Shown: positions 1 through 13,095, counted from the stretch's first letter. The stretch: 64,000 bases of DNA from Ophioderma brevispina (GCA_023653785.1 JAMKCH010019692.1:1-64000); one strand, 5' to 3'. The notes: a model not told the origin generated them from the letters alone. Numbers and translations are program-made.

Positions 1-1319
1 ATGCTTCTTTAAAATTTTGATATAGGATATTTTCATTGGTGCTGATTCAAAATCTATAATAAGAATAGGGGGTTACGGACTTCGTTTTCGAAGATATTTA
101 CGTTATAAAAAACCATTTTTGCCAAAATTTGTAAACAGTTCTATGGGAAATGTGATAAGATGCTAAAATTGATCACAGCAAGGAAACGCTTCCGGGAATT
201 TTTCTAATTTTTTAATATGTCAGGGTCCCAACACATACGTCACAAAAATAAAATAAAAAAAATAAAAAAAATGGGGGGCACGGACTTACTTTTTTCGTTA
301 TGCCACCAAATGTGGCAAAAAAGTGCCAAAGTTGTATTTTGGTTTGCGCTGTTTCTGCAAACGCGTAATTTTTACTCTTTACGCGTCACGCATCCACCGC
401 AGAGATGCGCACGCGTACCGGTTGCGGAGAGGAGCGTGTCCAGAATGCATATGGGTCGCTGATTCCTTCACGCTTGGTTAAATCATATGATGATGGAAGA
501 CACGAGGTTAATTCCCCCGGCCCTAATGAAAATCTGTCATCTTCATTTTTGAATTGCCTATTTCTCCGCATTTCAAACCTTTTGGCTCTATTATTTTTTT
601 ATCTTGCACACCGTATGATTTGCTCCGCTTTGGCTATAACAGTGTTCGAAGAGGTGGCCTACGATAGGCCCGGGACAGCGGATTCAAGCATTATTTAAAA
701 ACAGTTTGTTTTTATTTTTTTCCTTTTCACTTTTTTGAAATTGTTGTTTTTGCTAGGGTTTGTCGTTAGTGTTGCTTTGATATTTTACTTTTTGATTTTT
801 TTTTTAGTGTTGGACTTGTTTTTCGAATTAAAACGCTTAAAAAAAGTAAAATAATAGAAATAAATAAAATTAAATTAAATTACAAAAAATAAAAAATTAA
901 ATAAATACTTAATAGGGACTGCTATCTTTGATATGTGCGAGTATTTTTCCATTAACTTGCATTCAGATTTTGTCCAAATTGGAGCTTAACATCAACAACT
1001 CACAACTGCAAAACATAACAGTGAAAGCATGTAGTAGACCTATATACAAATTTTTCAAACAATTCTACCAATGGCTGTTCTAAAAACTATGTACAGTAGT
1101 GCATGAAAACCTACTGTTGAATTATTCTCTTTTCTTCCTCGCTATTGTTTTATAGGCCTGTTTGGTGCGATGACATCCCGCCAATATCAATATTAATTGG
1201 CCTCAGAGAGCGGTGATGGAAGGAACAGGGCAAGACACCTTTAAGTTTTTAAATTCGCGCCGAATGAAATAAAACGCATATATACGCCCAATATTTGCTG
1301 CGTTGCGTATTCGCAGAAA
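1..1319. other. AT-rich DNA without a recognised gene
   Basis: No convincing coding region. Short open frames near 217-700 are low-complexity lysine- or phenylalanine-rich translations of A/T runs. About 690-905 is almost pure A/T low-complexity sequence. I see no repeat structure that I can name. Confidence 0.6.
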
Positions 1320-3165
1320 AATTTGCGTCATGGTCGCGAACAAAGGACTGATGTGTTGGCTAGGCTCTAAATTCTACTTGGAGAATCCTGCGCGTACTGA
1401 CCGTAGACGGATGTGCACACGATCGTGCAGCATCCACCTTACGGGACGTTAGGAGATATGTGAAAACAACACCGTTTAGAAGCAAACCTCAATGGTCGGA
1501 TGACAAACAGCATCGAAGTCCTTACATTGAGCTCACTCTGTCATAGTCACACAGTCTACAAACCATCAGTAGATTCAAGCACCTCAATTCCACCAATTAC
1601 CTCATTTCTTCATTGGAGATTTCAACAGGCCAATGAACCAATAAAGGGTTAAACCCTGATCTAGCTATGTTAGCAAAAACCTGTTATAACAAGATTGTTC
1701 TGTATACTTTCCACGAAACTCAACATCGACGAATCGGTATTCCAAGTAAAACGCGGCAGTAAGACCCAAACATTAACTATGGACTTTATTATCGAATGCC
1801 AAGGGACTGGCAAGGATTACTGATGACCTGGATGAGAACATGAAGAGAATTGCTGCAAAACCCCCATACAAAAAACTAGACAAATGCCCAACTGGTGAAC
1901 ACAGACTTCTGATAAATTCATACCCAGAGGCTGTAGGTGGATTTGTTAATATACCAGGGCCTGTTCAAAGGAAATCGACTAAAGCATATCAAGAGTATAC
2001 CACATATTTGAAGTTGATCCTTTCTCAGCTAAAACATCTGCTAAAGGTTGAGCAAGTGTAGGAGAGAATCTCGTAGAGAAAAAGATCAAACCTGACATAA
2101 CCTTAATTGAATCCACCGATATGGACCCATCCATAGCGGACAAGAAAGAAAGGGCTACCATCCGAAAGCTTCGAGGGGAACCAACAGCACCTCCACAGAC
2201 AGACAAGTCTTACACACAACCAAGTTGTTTCACCAACTTGTTTGATTGTTTTGAAATGGCAAGTAAGCAAGAGCCCAGAAGATCAAAATAGACCGTAAGA
2301 GGTATAGTGGAGACCCTGCTTCCACTCGCCCCTGTTAAAATGACGAAACTTCAATCCAGGAAAAAGCAATTAGGCCTTGAGAACATCTCAACTGAGCAGC
2401 TGCAAAACTACGGCCCAACCCAATAGCCAAAGGAGTGACCTCTCTTCCGATCTACAATTGCTGCCTTATTTTCCACAGGTTCTCAAAGATCGGAGGGGGA
2501 AGGAAAGCAGGAAGGAAAGCACATTGCACTCCATGCAGACGATCTTAGAATTCGCGTACAATATGCGGACTTCACAGTTGCTGAAGAGAGACCAAACGTC
2601 AGCGTAAAGTAACCTTGTCTTGAAAACACCCCCTGAATACCACTGTGATAATCATGTGCCACCTAGGAGTAACCTTGGACCACACTCTCTTTTATTAAAA
2701 AACCACATCAAGAAGACGAAGTGTAAAGTATGTTCATGCAAAACATCTGAAAACAAAACCTCACTGGCACAGATGGGGTGCTTTTTGTTTCGCCCACATA
2801 CCCTAAGATTGAAGGCACTCACCCTGTGCTACTCATGTGCGGAGTATGCCCGCGCTCTGTGGAAGAGTTAACTCATGCCAAAGAAGCTTGATTCAGCTAT
2901 TAAATGCTCCTGTCGGGCATACAAAGGGATGTCTTCCCAACCCAACGGAGAACTTACACATCCTAGGCAGGGATTGCTCCACCAATATCCGTTCGTGGGT
3001 GGTGAGCATGAGGGAGGCGTGTTGCCCAGGGTGTCTGGTGTACCGAACCTGTGTCTGGACGGGCGCCTGATGTTGTAACGCATTGGATCCAGAGGTGGTT
3101 TTATTGTGCAAACGTTCCAACCCTTGAAGCAGTCTCCGATTCTTGAATATCTTTAGCTCCATTGT
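1320..3165 (+). pseudogene. Decayed non-LTR retrotransposon (Jockey/CR1-type LINE) ORF2 remnant
   Basis: This is a broken copy of the LINE ORF2 polyprotein, which in intact elements nicks target DNA and reverse-transcribes the element RNA. Pieces occur in the right order but in shifting frames with stops. An endonuclease-like IGDFN motif is at about 1612-1626. A linker with DLDENMKRIAAKPP is at about 1822-1863 in the same frame. A shifted frame gives ESTDMDPSIADKKERATIRK followed by LRGEPTAPPQ at about 2109-2200, which resembles the typical S/TRKAWxxIRKLxGDPTAPPQ segment of these elements. HADD at about 2532-2543 stands for the reverse transcriptase F/YxDD catalytic box. The C-terminal part has LGPHSLLLKNHIKKTK at about 2674, ALTLCYSCAEYARALW near 2812, then KKLDSAIKCSCR at about 2881. 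The core reverse transcriptase motifs before HADD are poorly preserved. Family membership rests on recalled motifs; the exact clade is uncertain. It cannot encode a working enzyme. Confidence 0.85.
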
Positions 3166-5625
3166 TTTCAGAAGTCTATGCGTAGGTGGGGAGGTGATAT
3201 TTTATTCAATTTTCAATATTAAAATGGGACCAACTTTTAAAGGCGCGAACAAGGACGTTATGTCGTGGTAATAATTTCTAAAGCATTTACAAACGGGGGT
3301 CTTGTCTTTTCCTTTGACGGCGAACTACGGAATTTGTGAACAGCTTGTTATTTGGTGTACACCCTACAGTCTATAAAGTCCTTGAATACTTAACAAATAC
3401 GTCCAAATCCAATTTTACAGAGTATTCTATGTTGTAACTTATAATATACGTTTTAACTCCCATATCAAAACCTATTGAAATATTGACGTGAAACTTTACA
3501 GATGGATATATGGGTCAGGACCATCCATATAAGAAGCTAGAACCATTAAACTCGGGGAATCCCTTTAATACCATTTGAAACCCGAACCAAAGAAACCCCC
3601 CAAAAAAACACAGCCATTCATAGAGGACGCTGAAGGTTTCGCAATGTACATACAAATACATTGCTCTCATTTAAATGGAAACAATCTAAATAAGGTAACA
3701 TGGTGTTGAATTGCTTGATATGGTGCATAAGTACTCAGGTGAGGAGACCATAATTTTAAGTTCGAAGAACGTTGGGCTGAAAATCTTCACGGTTGTTTCC
3801 CGGTATCTGCAAAAGTGACGAACCCCACCAATCATTCAAGGTCGAGTTATGAAAAGAAAACGAAGCATATTTTAAAAGAATGGCAACCATATTTCGCAAC
3901 CATCGAAATCAATCTGTGGTGCCGATTCAAAAGTTGGCGATGAAACATAGTTGATTTGATTTTCATTTCGTAATAAGTTGTGGTATACTTATCTATATGT
4001 AAACATTCAAACATAACGAACAACTTGTGTTGGCCAAGTTCTGGATCTATATTAGTTTCAGCAAGACTAAACGACCGGGATTAGCATACACCGGGGACTA
4101 AACACATATTACGACTACATGCCAGGTGAAATTAAGATGAGTTTCTATTCGTACTCCTCCTAATTCGTATTCCGTGCTAACCTCGAAGGATTTCATAGAA
4201 GAACATAACGTTTACTGAATTATTCAAAACTCGTGTCTGGGAATTACCTGCGTGATTATTCATGTGAGATAATATGGTGTCCGTTTAGGCGATTAGGCTA
4301 TCGGCATCGGCACTTGAGACCTCCGAAATTGAAATAATGACGTCATTCGGTGCTTATTGTACATATTTTCCTTCGTAATTACATCAGGAATGTCAACAGC
4401 GAGTTACGGAAGGAAGATGAACATTGTAAATGACATCACGTGGTTATAACCAAGGGGTTGAAGCCATTCAAAACCAGTTGTCCGTGCTGGGCGCTGAACC
4501 ATTTTGAATATTGCCCTGAATAATTATTAGTTTGGGTGCTTGTATAACCACACATTGATGTCATTCGATACAAACAATCCAGGAAATATCAGTGTGGAAT
4601 GTTGCGGGTTATGGGGTGGTAAATTAAATTTGTCTTAACTTGCACCCACACAAACGAATTGAATGACACGTCAGTCGTCTTGATTTAAATAAACCGCCTC
4701 AAGGGAATACAATTTTTTACACATAAGGCGCGCATTGCCATTTGGCGAAAAAAGAAAAGTATCTGAGCACAATGATCCAGGTGCACTACATGTATTACAC
4801 TGGGGCCACCCTAACAATACATCAATTTGTATCATACCGATTAGTGGTGGATATATGCAAAGCGGCACCCCACAGTATGTGGAGAAGCGGAGGCCAAGCC
4901 ATGCTTTCTATTGTTGGTTTTCTAGGTTTTCTTTGTGGTCGGCAACCAAAAACATGCGAACGATGAATGTTTAAAGATGACGTAACGCTTACCTCTCTAT
5001 CTATATAGAAACCTCTTTGGTTATAACTGAAGAAGAAAAACAAGTAGGAACCAAAAACACAAACGACTTGAAAATATGAACGGCTTCTTTAAATCGAATG
5101 CTTTCTCGTAGGGGTCAGTTTTTTGTACAACACACCACCACACACACCACAACAACTCACAACGCAATACCAAAAGAACTATATGGATGGCCTCGACAAA
5201 GGAGTCGGTCTGTCAATCATATTCTTTTGTTCTCCGAGTTCTCACTCTTTCTTTCTCTTTTCTGAATAAAGGCTCCTTTAAAGTTATCTTCAATCTTCTT
5301 TTTTGTATAGTTATGCCCGCGATGGAAATACACAATCATATTAGGAAAACAATGAACAAGAGTTGGTTCTGTTTGTAATCTTACAATCGGGTGTGGTATG
5401 ACATTTATATTTATATATTATTTAAGTATTTTATTTCATATAAAATTAAAAAAATATTTTTGTTTTTATCTTTTGCGCAGAAAGAGAAAGAAACTTCATA
5501 GTATTTGTTGGTATTTAATTTGCTTTTTTGTTGAGAAAAGGAAACACCCAACCTCGGCCTTTGTCCAAGTGCTTTGCTTTGTCCTCTAAATATAAGAGTG
5601 AGAAGTGAGAGTTAGTTTTGCGCTT
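3166..5625. other. No gene or nameable repeat seen
   Basis: AT-rich DNA with only short open frames. The overlapping frames at 4671-5043 occur on both strands and look like chance. T-rich low-complexity DNA lies at about 5395-5480. Confidence 0.5.
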
Positions 5626-5629
5626 TGGA

Positions 5630-5785
5630 GTGTTCTACTGAAGTGGCTACAGAACAAATGGGACAAATATAAATTTTAAACCAGGTCAACGAATTTTACT
5701 GAGCATGCAGGATTTAAACTTGGCGGATCTTCCGATCTCTAAACGGATGATCACTACCTAAGCTAAAGAGGTCAAATGTTACGAT
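5630..5785 (-). repeat. tRNA-derived SINE-like element (head region)
   Basis: Read on the minus strand, a box A-like TAGCTTAGGTAGTG is followed about 30 bases later by a box B-like AAGTTTAAATCC, the spacing of an internal RNA polymerase III promoter in a tRNA-related SINE. Between them is GATCATCCGTTTAGAGATCGG. The tail probably continues toward 5630 or lower, but I see no clear A-tail or target duplication. It does not fold as a clean tRNA and box B is degenerate, so an inactive SINE copy is likelier than a tRNA gene. Confidence 0.45.
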
Positions 5786-5789
5786 TAGT

Positions 5790-7748
5790 GACATTTAGTC
5801 TTTAGGGTGTCTTTAGTTCAAACTCTGTTCCTGTACACCTGCTCTGCAATTCTCTTCGCGATCTGTCGGGGCCGATTCGCGAAAACTCAGCCGTAAATCT
5901 TCGTGCATACTACGTCATGCCTGAGAGGACCAAAATTGTCCAAAAACTGTGTAACTAGTATTTTAAGAAAAAAAATTTAATTTATTTTTATAAATGGTTT
6001 AATGAATAGTTTTTAAGAAAAAGGTCTATCTGTAGGCGTCGCTATGAGTTAGTAAAACACATTAGTGGTACGGCATGAGTTTGGAGAACGGACCCCTGGT
6101 GGTACGAAAAAAAACCGTCTACAGGTCGAAAAGTTTCAGTTTTCAAATTCGATGTCAGTGAATTCTTACGGCCATCTTGTATTATGGAGGGTAATCTTTT
6201 AAATTAATTTAATATTTTATGATCATCCCGCAATAAAAAGCGTCTTAGAAAGTATTTGAGCAACGTTCGATACAGTGTTATCAACTCGCTTTTATGTCGT
6301 TCTCGGAAAATGTGATAAATGACTTTGAGCAAAGGTCTCAACTCAAACTGTAAAAACTAAAGAAAACGGTTTTAAAAACATCAAAGCGTAAAAATATGAA
6401 ACGTGTAAAAACGTTCTGATTGAAATAGTATTTCAAGATGTTTTTATAAATCCTTTCTGAGACTAACATTAAATATGTTTAACACAACAATGTTTTGAAA
6501 AAGGACATTTTAGGGGGTTATGTCCACTTTTACCAAAAAAAGTCCACTTTTTCGAAGTTACGCACACCCTATAATCCCGCGTACGGCCATTGCCGACCAC
6601 ACAGAAATAGCCTTAGATACGTGTTCAATCATCCATGATTTCTCTCTTCCGATTGGACATATCACAAATAAGTCAACCAAACTAAAGATTTAGATAAAAT
6701 TCAAATGACTGCATAGACGAAAAGTGTCTAATAAAATCTTGACAAAGCTGCATATCTACCCCCTTACGACAGCAGGACATTCACTAAAATGTGAGGCTCT
6801 TGAAGCGCGCCACGCTTCCCGATTCTGAAATTCCAGAGATGACATGCGAAGTCTGTTCGAACTTGTGTGGCAAGTGATATATAGTAACCAGGGAATTATT
6901 TTAACACCAACTTGGATTAGTTTCGAATCAAATATGAATTTCATGAATTTCACATGGAGAGAGTTTTAAAAGAGCGATGTACATATCATAAATTTTAACT
7001 AATTGCAATAGTCTATATAAAGACTAGTTAAATGAAGCATGCGATTTCACGTGAGCTGGGGTTCGCGGGAAGTAGTGCAACATATAAATGGAGAAAATAA
7101 AGTTTTAAAAGTGATTGCTTTCCATCAGCTCAGGGGAGTGTGGAGACAATTGTTCGAGTAAGTTTATAACGCCAGATTCTTTTCTCTATAAATAACGGAT
7201 TGATACTAAATTTTGTTTTACCCACTTTGTCTAAAAATATACAGTAAAAGGCAATACATTCATCTGACAGGAAATTATTTCAGGTGTCAACAGTCTTTCG
7301 AAGACATAAAATGACCAACACTCTAAATATATTACAACACCGACGATCGAGACATTTCATGTCGTTAGGAGGTTCTAGCTAGAGTATATAGGTAAAAGAA
7401 AAGAATCGCCCTTTTTGTGGTCTGTTTTGTGGCTCCATTTTTGCTGCTAGAATAATACCCGTGTAACATCACTCTTTACCACGGTTATCAAAACTGGAAC
7501 ATATCAGATTCTTCTTATTATCGAATCTGACGTCATACTAACTGTGCCAACCAAGAAAAATGTTGGAAATTTCACCAACCTCTCTACCACGGAACTTAAG
7601 GACTACCCTACCCTACCCTCGAGCAAGGTGGTATGGTCCAAATGTGTTTGCTAAAATAAGTGCAAAGGATGGCCAGGCCAGCAAGAAGCCAACGCCGTTT
7701 GGTTGTTTGTTAGTCCAGCTAAATGACACTTTTGAGCAATCTTGATAC
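5790..7748. other. No gene seen; contains one MITE terminus
   Basis: AT-rich DNA with short open frames only. The one recognisable piece is the MITE-like end at about 6485-6590, listed separately. Confidence 0.5.
6485..6590 (-). repeat. Fragment of a GGCCGTACGC-ended MITE
   Basis: On the minus strand the sequence reads GGCCGTACGCGGGATTATAG, then AAAGTGGACTTTTTTTGGTA, then AAAGTGGACATAACCCCCTA. The same order (terminus, GTAAAAGTGGAC, TAACCCC) occurs on the plus strand at about 61148-61225. Two copies in opposite orientation show a dispersed element. The other terminus is not visible here. Confidence 0.5.
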
Positions 7749-8607
7749 TACAGTGTGAGTCAAAAAGAATAGGACTGTGATTGATTATTTTTTTATCAAA
7801 AAAATAATTGAGCTTGATAAAAAAAAAGTTTTACATATTCGAAACAAGCATGATCTTCCGCTCATTAGAAAAAAAGAACCACCGAAATTCATCATTCCTA
7901 ACCATGCCTGTTCTACCGAAAGAACCTATTTATCCATCTGTCCACGGAATGCTGAATGCTTTGAATATGTACCTGAGAAATGACTGGGTCATTGAAATGT
8001 AAATGAGATTTAACAGATTAGCATGGTCTGCACAAAATCAATAATGAACAAAATAACAAATCTGAAATATTTTAAAAACTAACATGGCATCTTGGTGGAA
8101 AGGTGTTAGGTATCATGGCCCCTCCATATCCAGATGTACAACAAACTTTTATTGTTGAAACTTACTTGCAGACCCATTCTCCCATTGAGGTTCAGAGACA
8201 GTTTGCCTTGCAGTTCCCGCAAGCAAACCGCACACCTTGCAAACAGGTTATTATAGCAATGTTCGGGAAATTCCATGACTATGGAACCATCAGGAAACGA
8301 CAACATGAAGCATCAGGAAGACGAAGGACTGCCAGGTACCATTAGAGTTTACATTTCAAAGACCCAATAATTTCCCAGGTACTCGCACATATTCAAAGCA
8401 TTCAGCATTTCGCTGACAACTGGATAAATGGGTTCTTTCGGCAAAACAGCATAACAATGGTTAGGAATGATGAATTTCGGTGGTTCGTTTTTTCTAATGA
8501 GCGAAAGAACATGCTTGTTTCGGAGATTTTACAACATTTTTTATCAAGCTCAATTAGTTTTTTGATAAAAAATAATCACGGTCCTATTCTTTTTGACTCA
8601 CACTGTA
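7749..8607 (+). mobile_element. TA-flanked Tc1/mariner-type non-autonomous element with very long TIRs
   Basis: The element proper runs 7751-8605 and is flanked on both sides by TA, the target duplication of the Tc1/mariner superfamily. It begins CAGTGTGAGTCAAAAAGAAT and ends with the reverse complement. The inverted repeats extend inward about 255 bp (about 7751-8006 against 8348-8605) with small indels and substitutions. The central 340 bp holds a short frame for a transposase DNA-binding domain but no DDE catalytic core. About 855 bp is shorter than a full mariner element, so this is an internally deleted copy that would need transposase supplied in trans. Confidence 0.9.
8115..8345 (+). 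pseudogene. Transposase N-terminal helix-turn-helix fragment (DUF4817/HTH type)
   Basis: The frame opens MAPPYPDVQQTFIVETYLQ and gives about 76 residues. The pattern TYLQTHSPIEVQRQFALQFP, then a K-Q-V-I-I-A-M-F-G-K-F helix and a basic tail ending GRRRTARYH, matches the helix-turn-helix at the N-terminus of many mariner-like transposases (DUF4817 type). The frame stops right after the basic hinge, so the catalytic domain is absent. It lies in the centre of the TIR element. An upstream in-frame ATG at 8103 exists, but homology begins near 8115. It could be a simple remnant or, if expressed, a DNA-binding protein recognising the same TIRs; nothing in the sequence shows expression. Confidence 0.75.
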
Positions 8608-9629
8608 TTTTAATAATATTTATTAACTGTCGCATAGCTAATTTGTTGTAGCTTTTAATTAAATCGTTCCATATATTTTTAAACAATTGTGGAACGCACA
8701 CTCACTGATAAATAAGGGACATTTCAAATATATCGCAGGTCAACTTAAGCTTCTTATAGAAATGTAATTGCTTTTAGTTTATAACAAAATAATAACTAAA
8801 TACAGACATTTTAATTGCGTTTTTGAATTGACATGGGTGACCTAAAATTCCAATGACTGCTTGTGCAAACAAGAATGACCTAAATTACTATCGTTGCTTG
8901 ATAAATAAATCAAGAACGTCTATCTGAAAACCTTTGTGTCAAAATAAGAAAAGCATATGGAAAATGCAGACGAGGAAAATATAAAACCCACTTGCTCTAA
9001 CACTCACTTTTAAAGCTGTACTTGAGGGTTTCTATACTGAGGCATCTTTTTTTCTACAAAAATCATTGCTTGATTTAAAAAATAATAAAATTTTATATAC
9101 CTTATCCTGACTTATAAGCTTAAAATAAAAAATTGGTTAGATTTGCTGTAACTGGATTTCTGTTTGCAGCTAAGTCAGTGAAGAGATTGTTCGTTTTATA
9201 TATATAATTGTCTTAGTGTTGAAGTGTCTAATGCTATAATATTCTGTTGGAAAACATACGATTGTGAGGTCGGATTTTGTTTTGCGTATCTTATAATTTG
9301 TTTAGTGAGGTAGTGTTTTTTTTTCCTTAGATAAATGTAGTTACAGATTAGATTTGTTTGCAGAAGGTAAACCAGCCCACCTTGATGTTGAAATTCCGGT
9401 TGAGAATCAGAATTAAAAAATGAAATCAATGAATTTGCTGCATTCATTGTACCGAAATGACAAGGTCACTAAATAGAGGGGAAATTAGAAATTTGACCGA
9501 CAGTGGCGGCTCCAAATCGACGTCAAAAGAAAAGAGTTTTACAAAGTGAGTCAATATAATAACTCTGCTACTCTGCATTAAGGGTGCGATTTAAGGGGGC
9601 ACTTATATTAAAATAGCTTGCCAAATTGT
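8608..9629. other. No gene or nameable repeat seen
   Basis: AT-rich sequence with no coding signal I can support. Confidence 0.5.
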
Positions 9630-9705
9630 TTGTCATAACTTATATAATATTGGTCTTGGTTTGAGCATATAAAATACACATTTTACAAAGGAAACGCTTC
9701 AAAAA
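9630..9705. repeat. Dispersed repeat shared with about 22455-22530
   Basis: The string TATTGGTCTTGG, then CATATAAAATACACATTTTA and CAAAGGAAACG, recurs with few changes at about 22477-22528 (TATCGGTCTTGG, CATACAAAATACAAGTTTTA, GAAAGGAACCG). The shared stretch is about 60 bp. The family is not recognised. Confidence 0.4.
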
Positions 9706-9831
9706 CTCCAAACTCAGTGATAACAATTCGATAGGTTTCATATTTTGCTCCAAACACAGTGATAACAATTCGATAAGTTTCATATTTTGCTCCAAACACA
9801 GTGATAACAATTCGATAAGTTTCATATTTTT
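9706..9831. repeat. Tandem repeat, three copies of 42 bp
   Basis: Units begin CTCCAAACWCAGTGATAACA at 9706, 9748 and 9790 and continue to CATATTTT. Copies 2 and 3 are identical apart from the final base; copy 1 differs by two substitutions. The unit length is a multiple of three, so the minus strand reads as a repeated peptide, but no gene is evident around it. Confidence 0.9.
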
Positions 9832-12786
9832 AAAGAAAACAATCAAACCCATGACATTTCACGAAATTAAAAATGTCGAAAATGAGATAACCGTTTTTAG
9901 ATTTATGTCTCAGAACTATCAAAGGGCACGATCCGATCCACAACCTCGACCCCACGACTCACTCCATCAAACCATTATATTTCTCATCTTATCTCATCAT
10001 GCAGAAAATATTTCGCTAAAATAAGGGTTGTTTAGGGTTACTGGCAATGATTTGTAACATATGGGATATTGTTACATAATCAATTATTACTCACATTAAA
10101 ACCGTATGTCAGATTTAAACAAAAATTTGGAAATAAGGTATGTTGTCAATGAACTTTCCGTCGAAACACAGAGCAATACGTTGTAATCAGATAGAGCACC
10201 TTTAAAATCAAATTCTGTCTTAAATATAGAGAATTATGAGTCCTGTCAAAACTAGTGTAATGCCATGGATTTTATGATTTTAATTGTTTTCAAGACTGCT
10301 TGTAACTTGAAGTAGATCTTGTGGTAATCAAAGGAAATCGGCAAATTAGGTAAATTACAGTACCTAACTATAGCTATGTTATTAAATAATGATTTTTGTT
10401 TACAATCCTATTTCGTATTACGTTAGCGTGAACCAGTTTTCGTTTATGTGTATGTGTGTGAATAACCGTAGAAAACACTTCTAGATGCCTGCGGTCATCA
10501 GTTAATGTTTTTAAAGTCACTGTACTCCTTAAAGCTATTATACGTGAGTGCCTTTTTAAAGCTTTTTAATTCACATTCTTCGAACTCTCTCCTCTTCTTT
10601 AGCAACTCTAATTGCATTTACAAGGCTCGTGAACTCTGGATAAAATGTTCCGCACAATGCAAATGGTTAATTAGGTTTTAATTTCCTCCTGGGGACGTAT
10701 TGCTCAACGGGTAAGATTCATTTATTCCTGACACTGTGTATTTCTTTCTGGAATGATTTACATCTATGTGATTCTAAAGTTTTTACTGGATACTGCAATA
10801 TATTTACATTTTTCTTGATTGTTGTTGGTCAATGTCCTACCGACAGGAGTGGGGGGGGGTTGCTGCCCCTCAACCCGGGTACTTTTATTTATCACCGTGG
10901 TTTTGTGACGCACGTTATCTCTCTAAAGCTAACAGTTTTACCATCTCAATAGAAGGCTCATCATTGCGAATCAATATAGAACATAACCTAATTAAGCACG
11001 AGCTAGCTTTAAGCACAACGCAGATGCAAATGTTTACTCCTCTTGCTTTTGTTGTTCATCTTTTTGCTGCGCCGGGTAAATGAAAAAAAAACAAACTCAG
11101 TTACCAATTGTAGACATGTATGTTTTCCTGCGCCAACACTCATTAGAGACATTACATAAGCACGAATATACATATCTGACGGCAGCAACTGTAAGGACTC
11201 CTCTCTTGTCCACATGACACTTTTAACATGCTTTCCTTTTTAGTTTACTCACTTTATCTATATGGAAGTTGACGATAAAAGAAAATTTATGTTTATTTCA
11301 TTACTTGCCTAAATAGAAAGACACAGAGTTAGTGTTATTACAGTTTTAATAAAATGACAGGACGGGCCATTTTCGATTTAATCCCAGTGGCCTTTGCGCC
11401 GCCTCCATTTACGGTCCCCCTGTGACCGACATGGCACGACAGGTAAAGAACCATCTAGTTAGCACAACAAAGAAACGCGGCGTAACTATGAAGCCAATTC
11501 GTCACAAAGTATGCGAGCACTTGCTACATGTGTTGCGGTTGGTAATGCCCTGTGTTAAGTAATTAAAACAAAGGTGATTAAAGACACTCTCGGATCTATC
11601 TACCGACAGAGTTCAATTATTTAAAAAAAAAATGCAGGAGTAGCTTGAAAAGTGAAGACAATTTTGCAGAATTATCATAAAGTTGATTTTTTCTAACTGA
11701 ACATATGCCAAAAAATAAGAAACAGAATTGTTCAAAGGTGTTTGCACTCATCAGCCTCATCATCATCATCACATAAATCTGTAGATAACAAAAAGGTTGA
11801 CATTGATCACTTGTTTTTTTTGATCTCGACAACCCAATATCAAACCGTATTCTTACAGGACACACCTGACTGAAAAAGTGACCTGAACTTTAGCGGTCTC
11901 GGTGCCGGTAGTCTTCACACGGTCCAGTAGCTCAAAAACGGGATAACTACCCTAACCTAAATGACTGACCAGTAGACTTTTATTTACCAGTGTAAAACCT
12001 TACTCAGCAAATTCTTTGGATTGTTCTTTCTTTGAAAAAGAATAACGGATCATTCTCAAGACAGTAGAAACATACAAACATTGAATGATAGAAATTTATT
12101 AGAAGCCTTTCTGCATCATCATAATGTAATGATACATGCATTTCTGAAAGAAGCCACATCAAAGACTTTAATTTTTTAAGATAGGAGTGTGATGAAGTGA
12201 ATTTAAGTGCTTTCAGAAATTGGATACAACATATGTTTTGGCTTTTCATTTCATTGTTTTTACTAATCAATCGTTGGTCTTTAGCCTAGTATTGAATGTA
12301 GCAAATATTTTAGTTGTGCTCAATAAGTAAATCGATTGTTTGGCAAGGAAACATTACGAGCTAAAGCAGGTCGGGTGAGTTTTCAATTGCATAATTGTAA
12401 CTTAGTCTTTTACTATCTCGTAAATTCGACTGGTTTGTCGCGTTATTATAACTCGTTGCCCCTTTTTCAAATGATCACGTAAAGCTTTCTATATATAACA
12501 TCTAGAATAGGAGCATTTAATAAAAAAATTAAAAAATATATTTTTAAACAATTTGCTGGCCTTTTCAACTTTGTCCTAAAATCGTCAATATAGTAAATTT
12601 AGAACGTGGGCAAAGTTTTAGCTCTAAAATATGAACGAGCAATTACGATGGACTACAAGTGAATGCATATAGTAATGGTAACGCAGTCAAGTTAGCGCAT
12701 TGTGCTTCAGAGAACTTCACGTATCTGTTGAATTGTTCGAAAATGGGGACTGACGAATCAATGGTGTTTACTTTATGTATCTATCC
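9832..12786. other. No gene; one possible MITE at about 9917-10210
   Basis: CAAAGGGCACGATCCGATCC at about 9919 and GATAGAGCACCTTTAAAATC at about 10190-10210 could be the diverged ends of another TTTAAAGG-type MITE. A (CAT)n run lies at about 11757-11772. Nothing else is supported. Confidence 0.35.
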
Positions 12787-13095
12787 ATTATTTAAATATG
12801 CACAGATATTGAATTGTTTTAATAATTAAAAATGCGTCTGCAATTTATGTAAATCATTTGTACTTTCACACTTAGGTTTGGTGAAAAAAACGATTTAGGT
12901 GTCTATTGGTAATTGAAGTGCCTTAAGTAAATCGTTTTCGTTATTCATATATGCACAGGTATTGCAGTTTTTAAGACAATTAAAAATATGGCTGCAATTC
13001 ATGTAAATCATTTGTGGTTTTACACGTGGGATTGATGAAAGCATAACAATTGGGATTGCTGTACTAATTAAAGCATGCTAAGTAAATCGTGTGTT
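12787..13095. repeat. Direct tandem duplication of about 154 bp
   Basis: The order TATGCACAGATATTG, AATTAAAAAT, GCAATTTATGTAAATCATTT, then AGTAAATCGT runs across 12798-12935. It repeats with substitutions across about 12950-13090. The two copies lie head to tail with no spacer. Their function is unknown. Confidence 0.75.

Noticed and set aside
386..698. Overlapping frames on both strands with moderate GC
   Set aside because: No motif, no conservation visible, both strands equally open.
5700..5785. True tRNA gene on the minus strand
   Set aside because: Box A and box B spacing fits, but arms do not form a clean cloverleaf; SINE head more likely.
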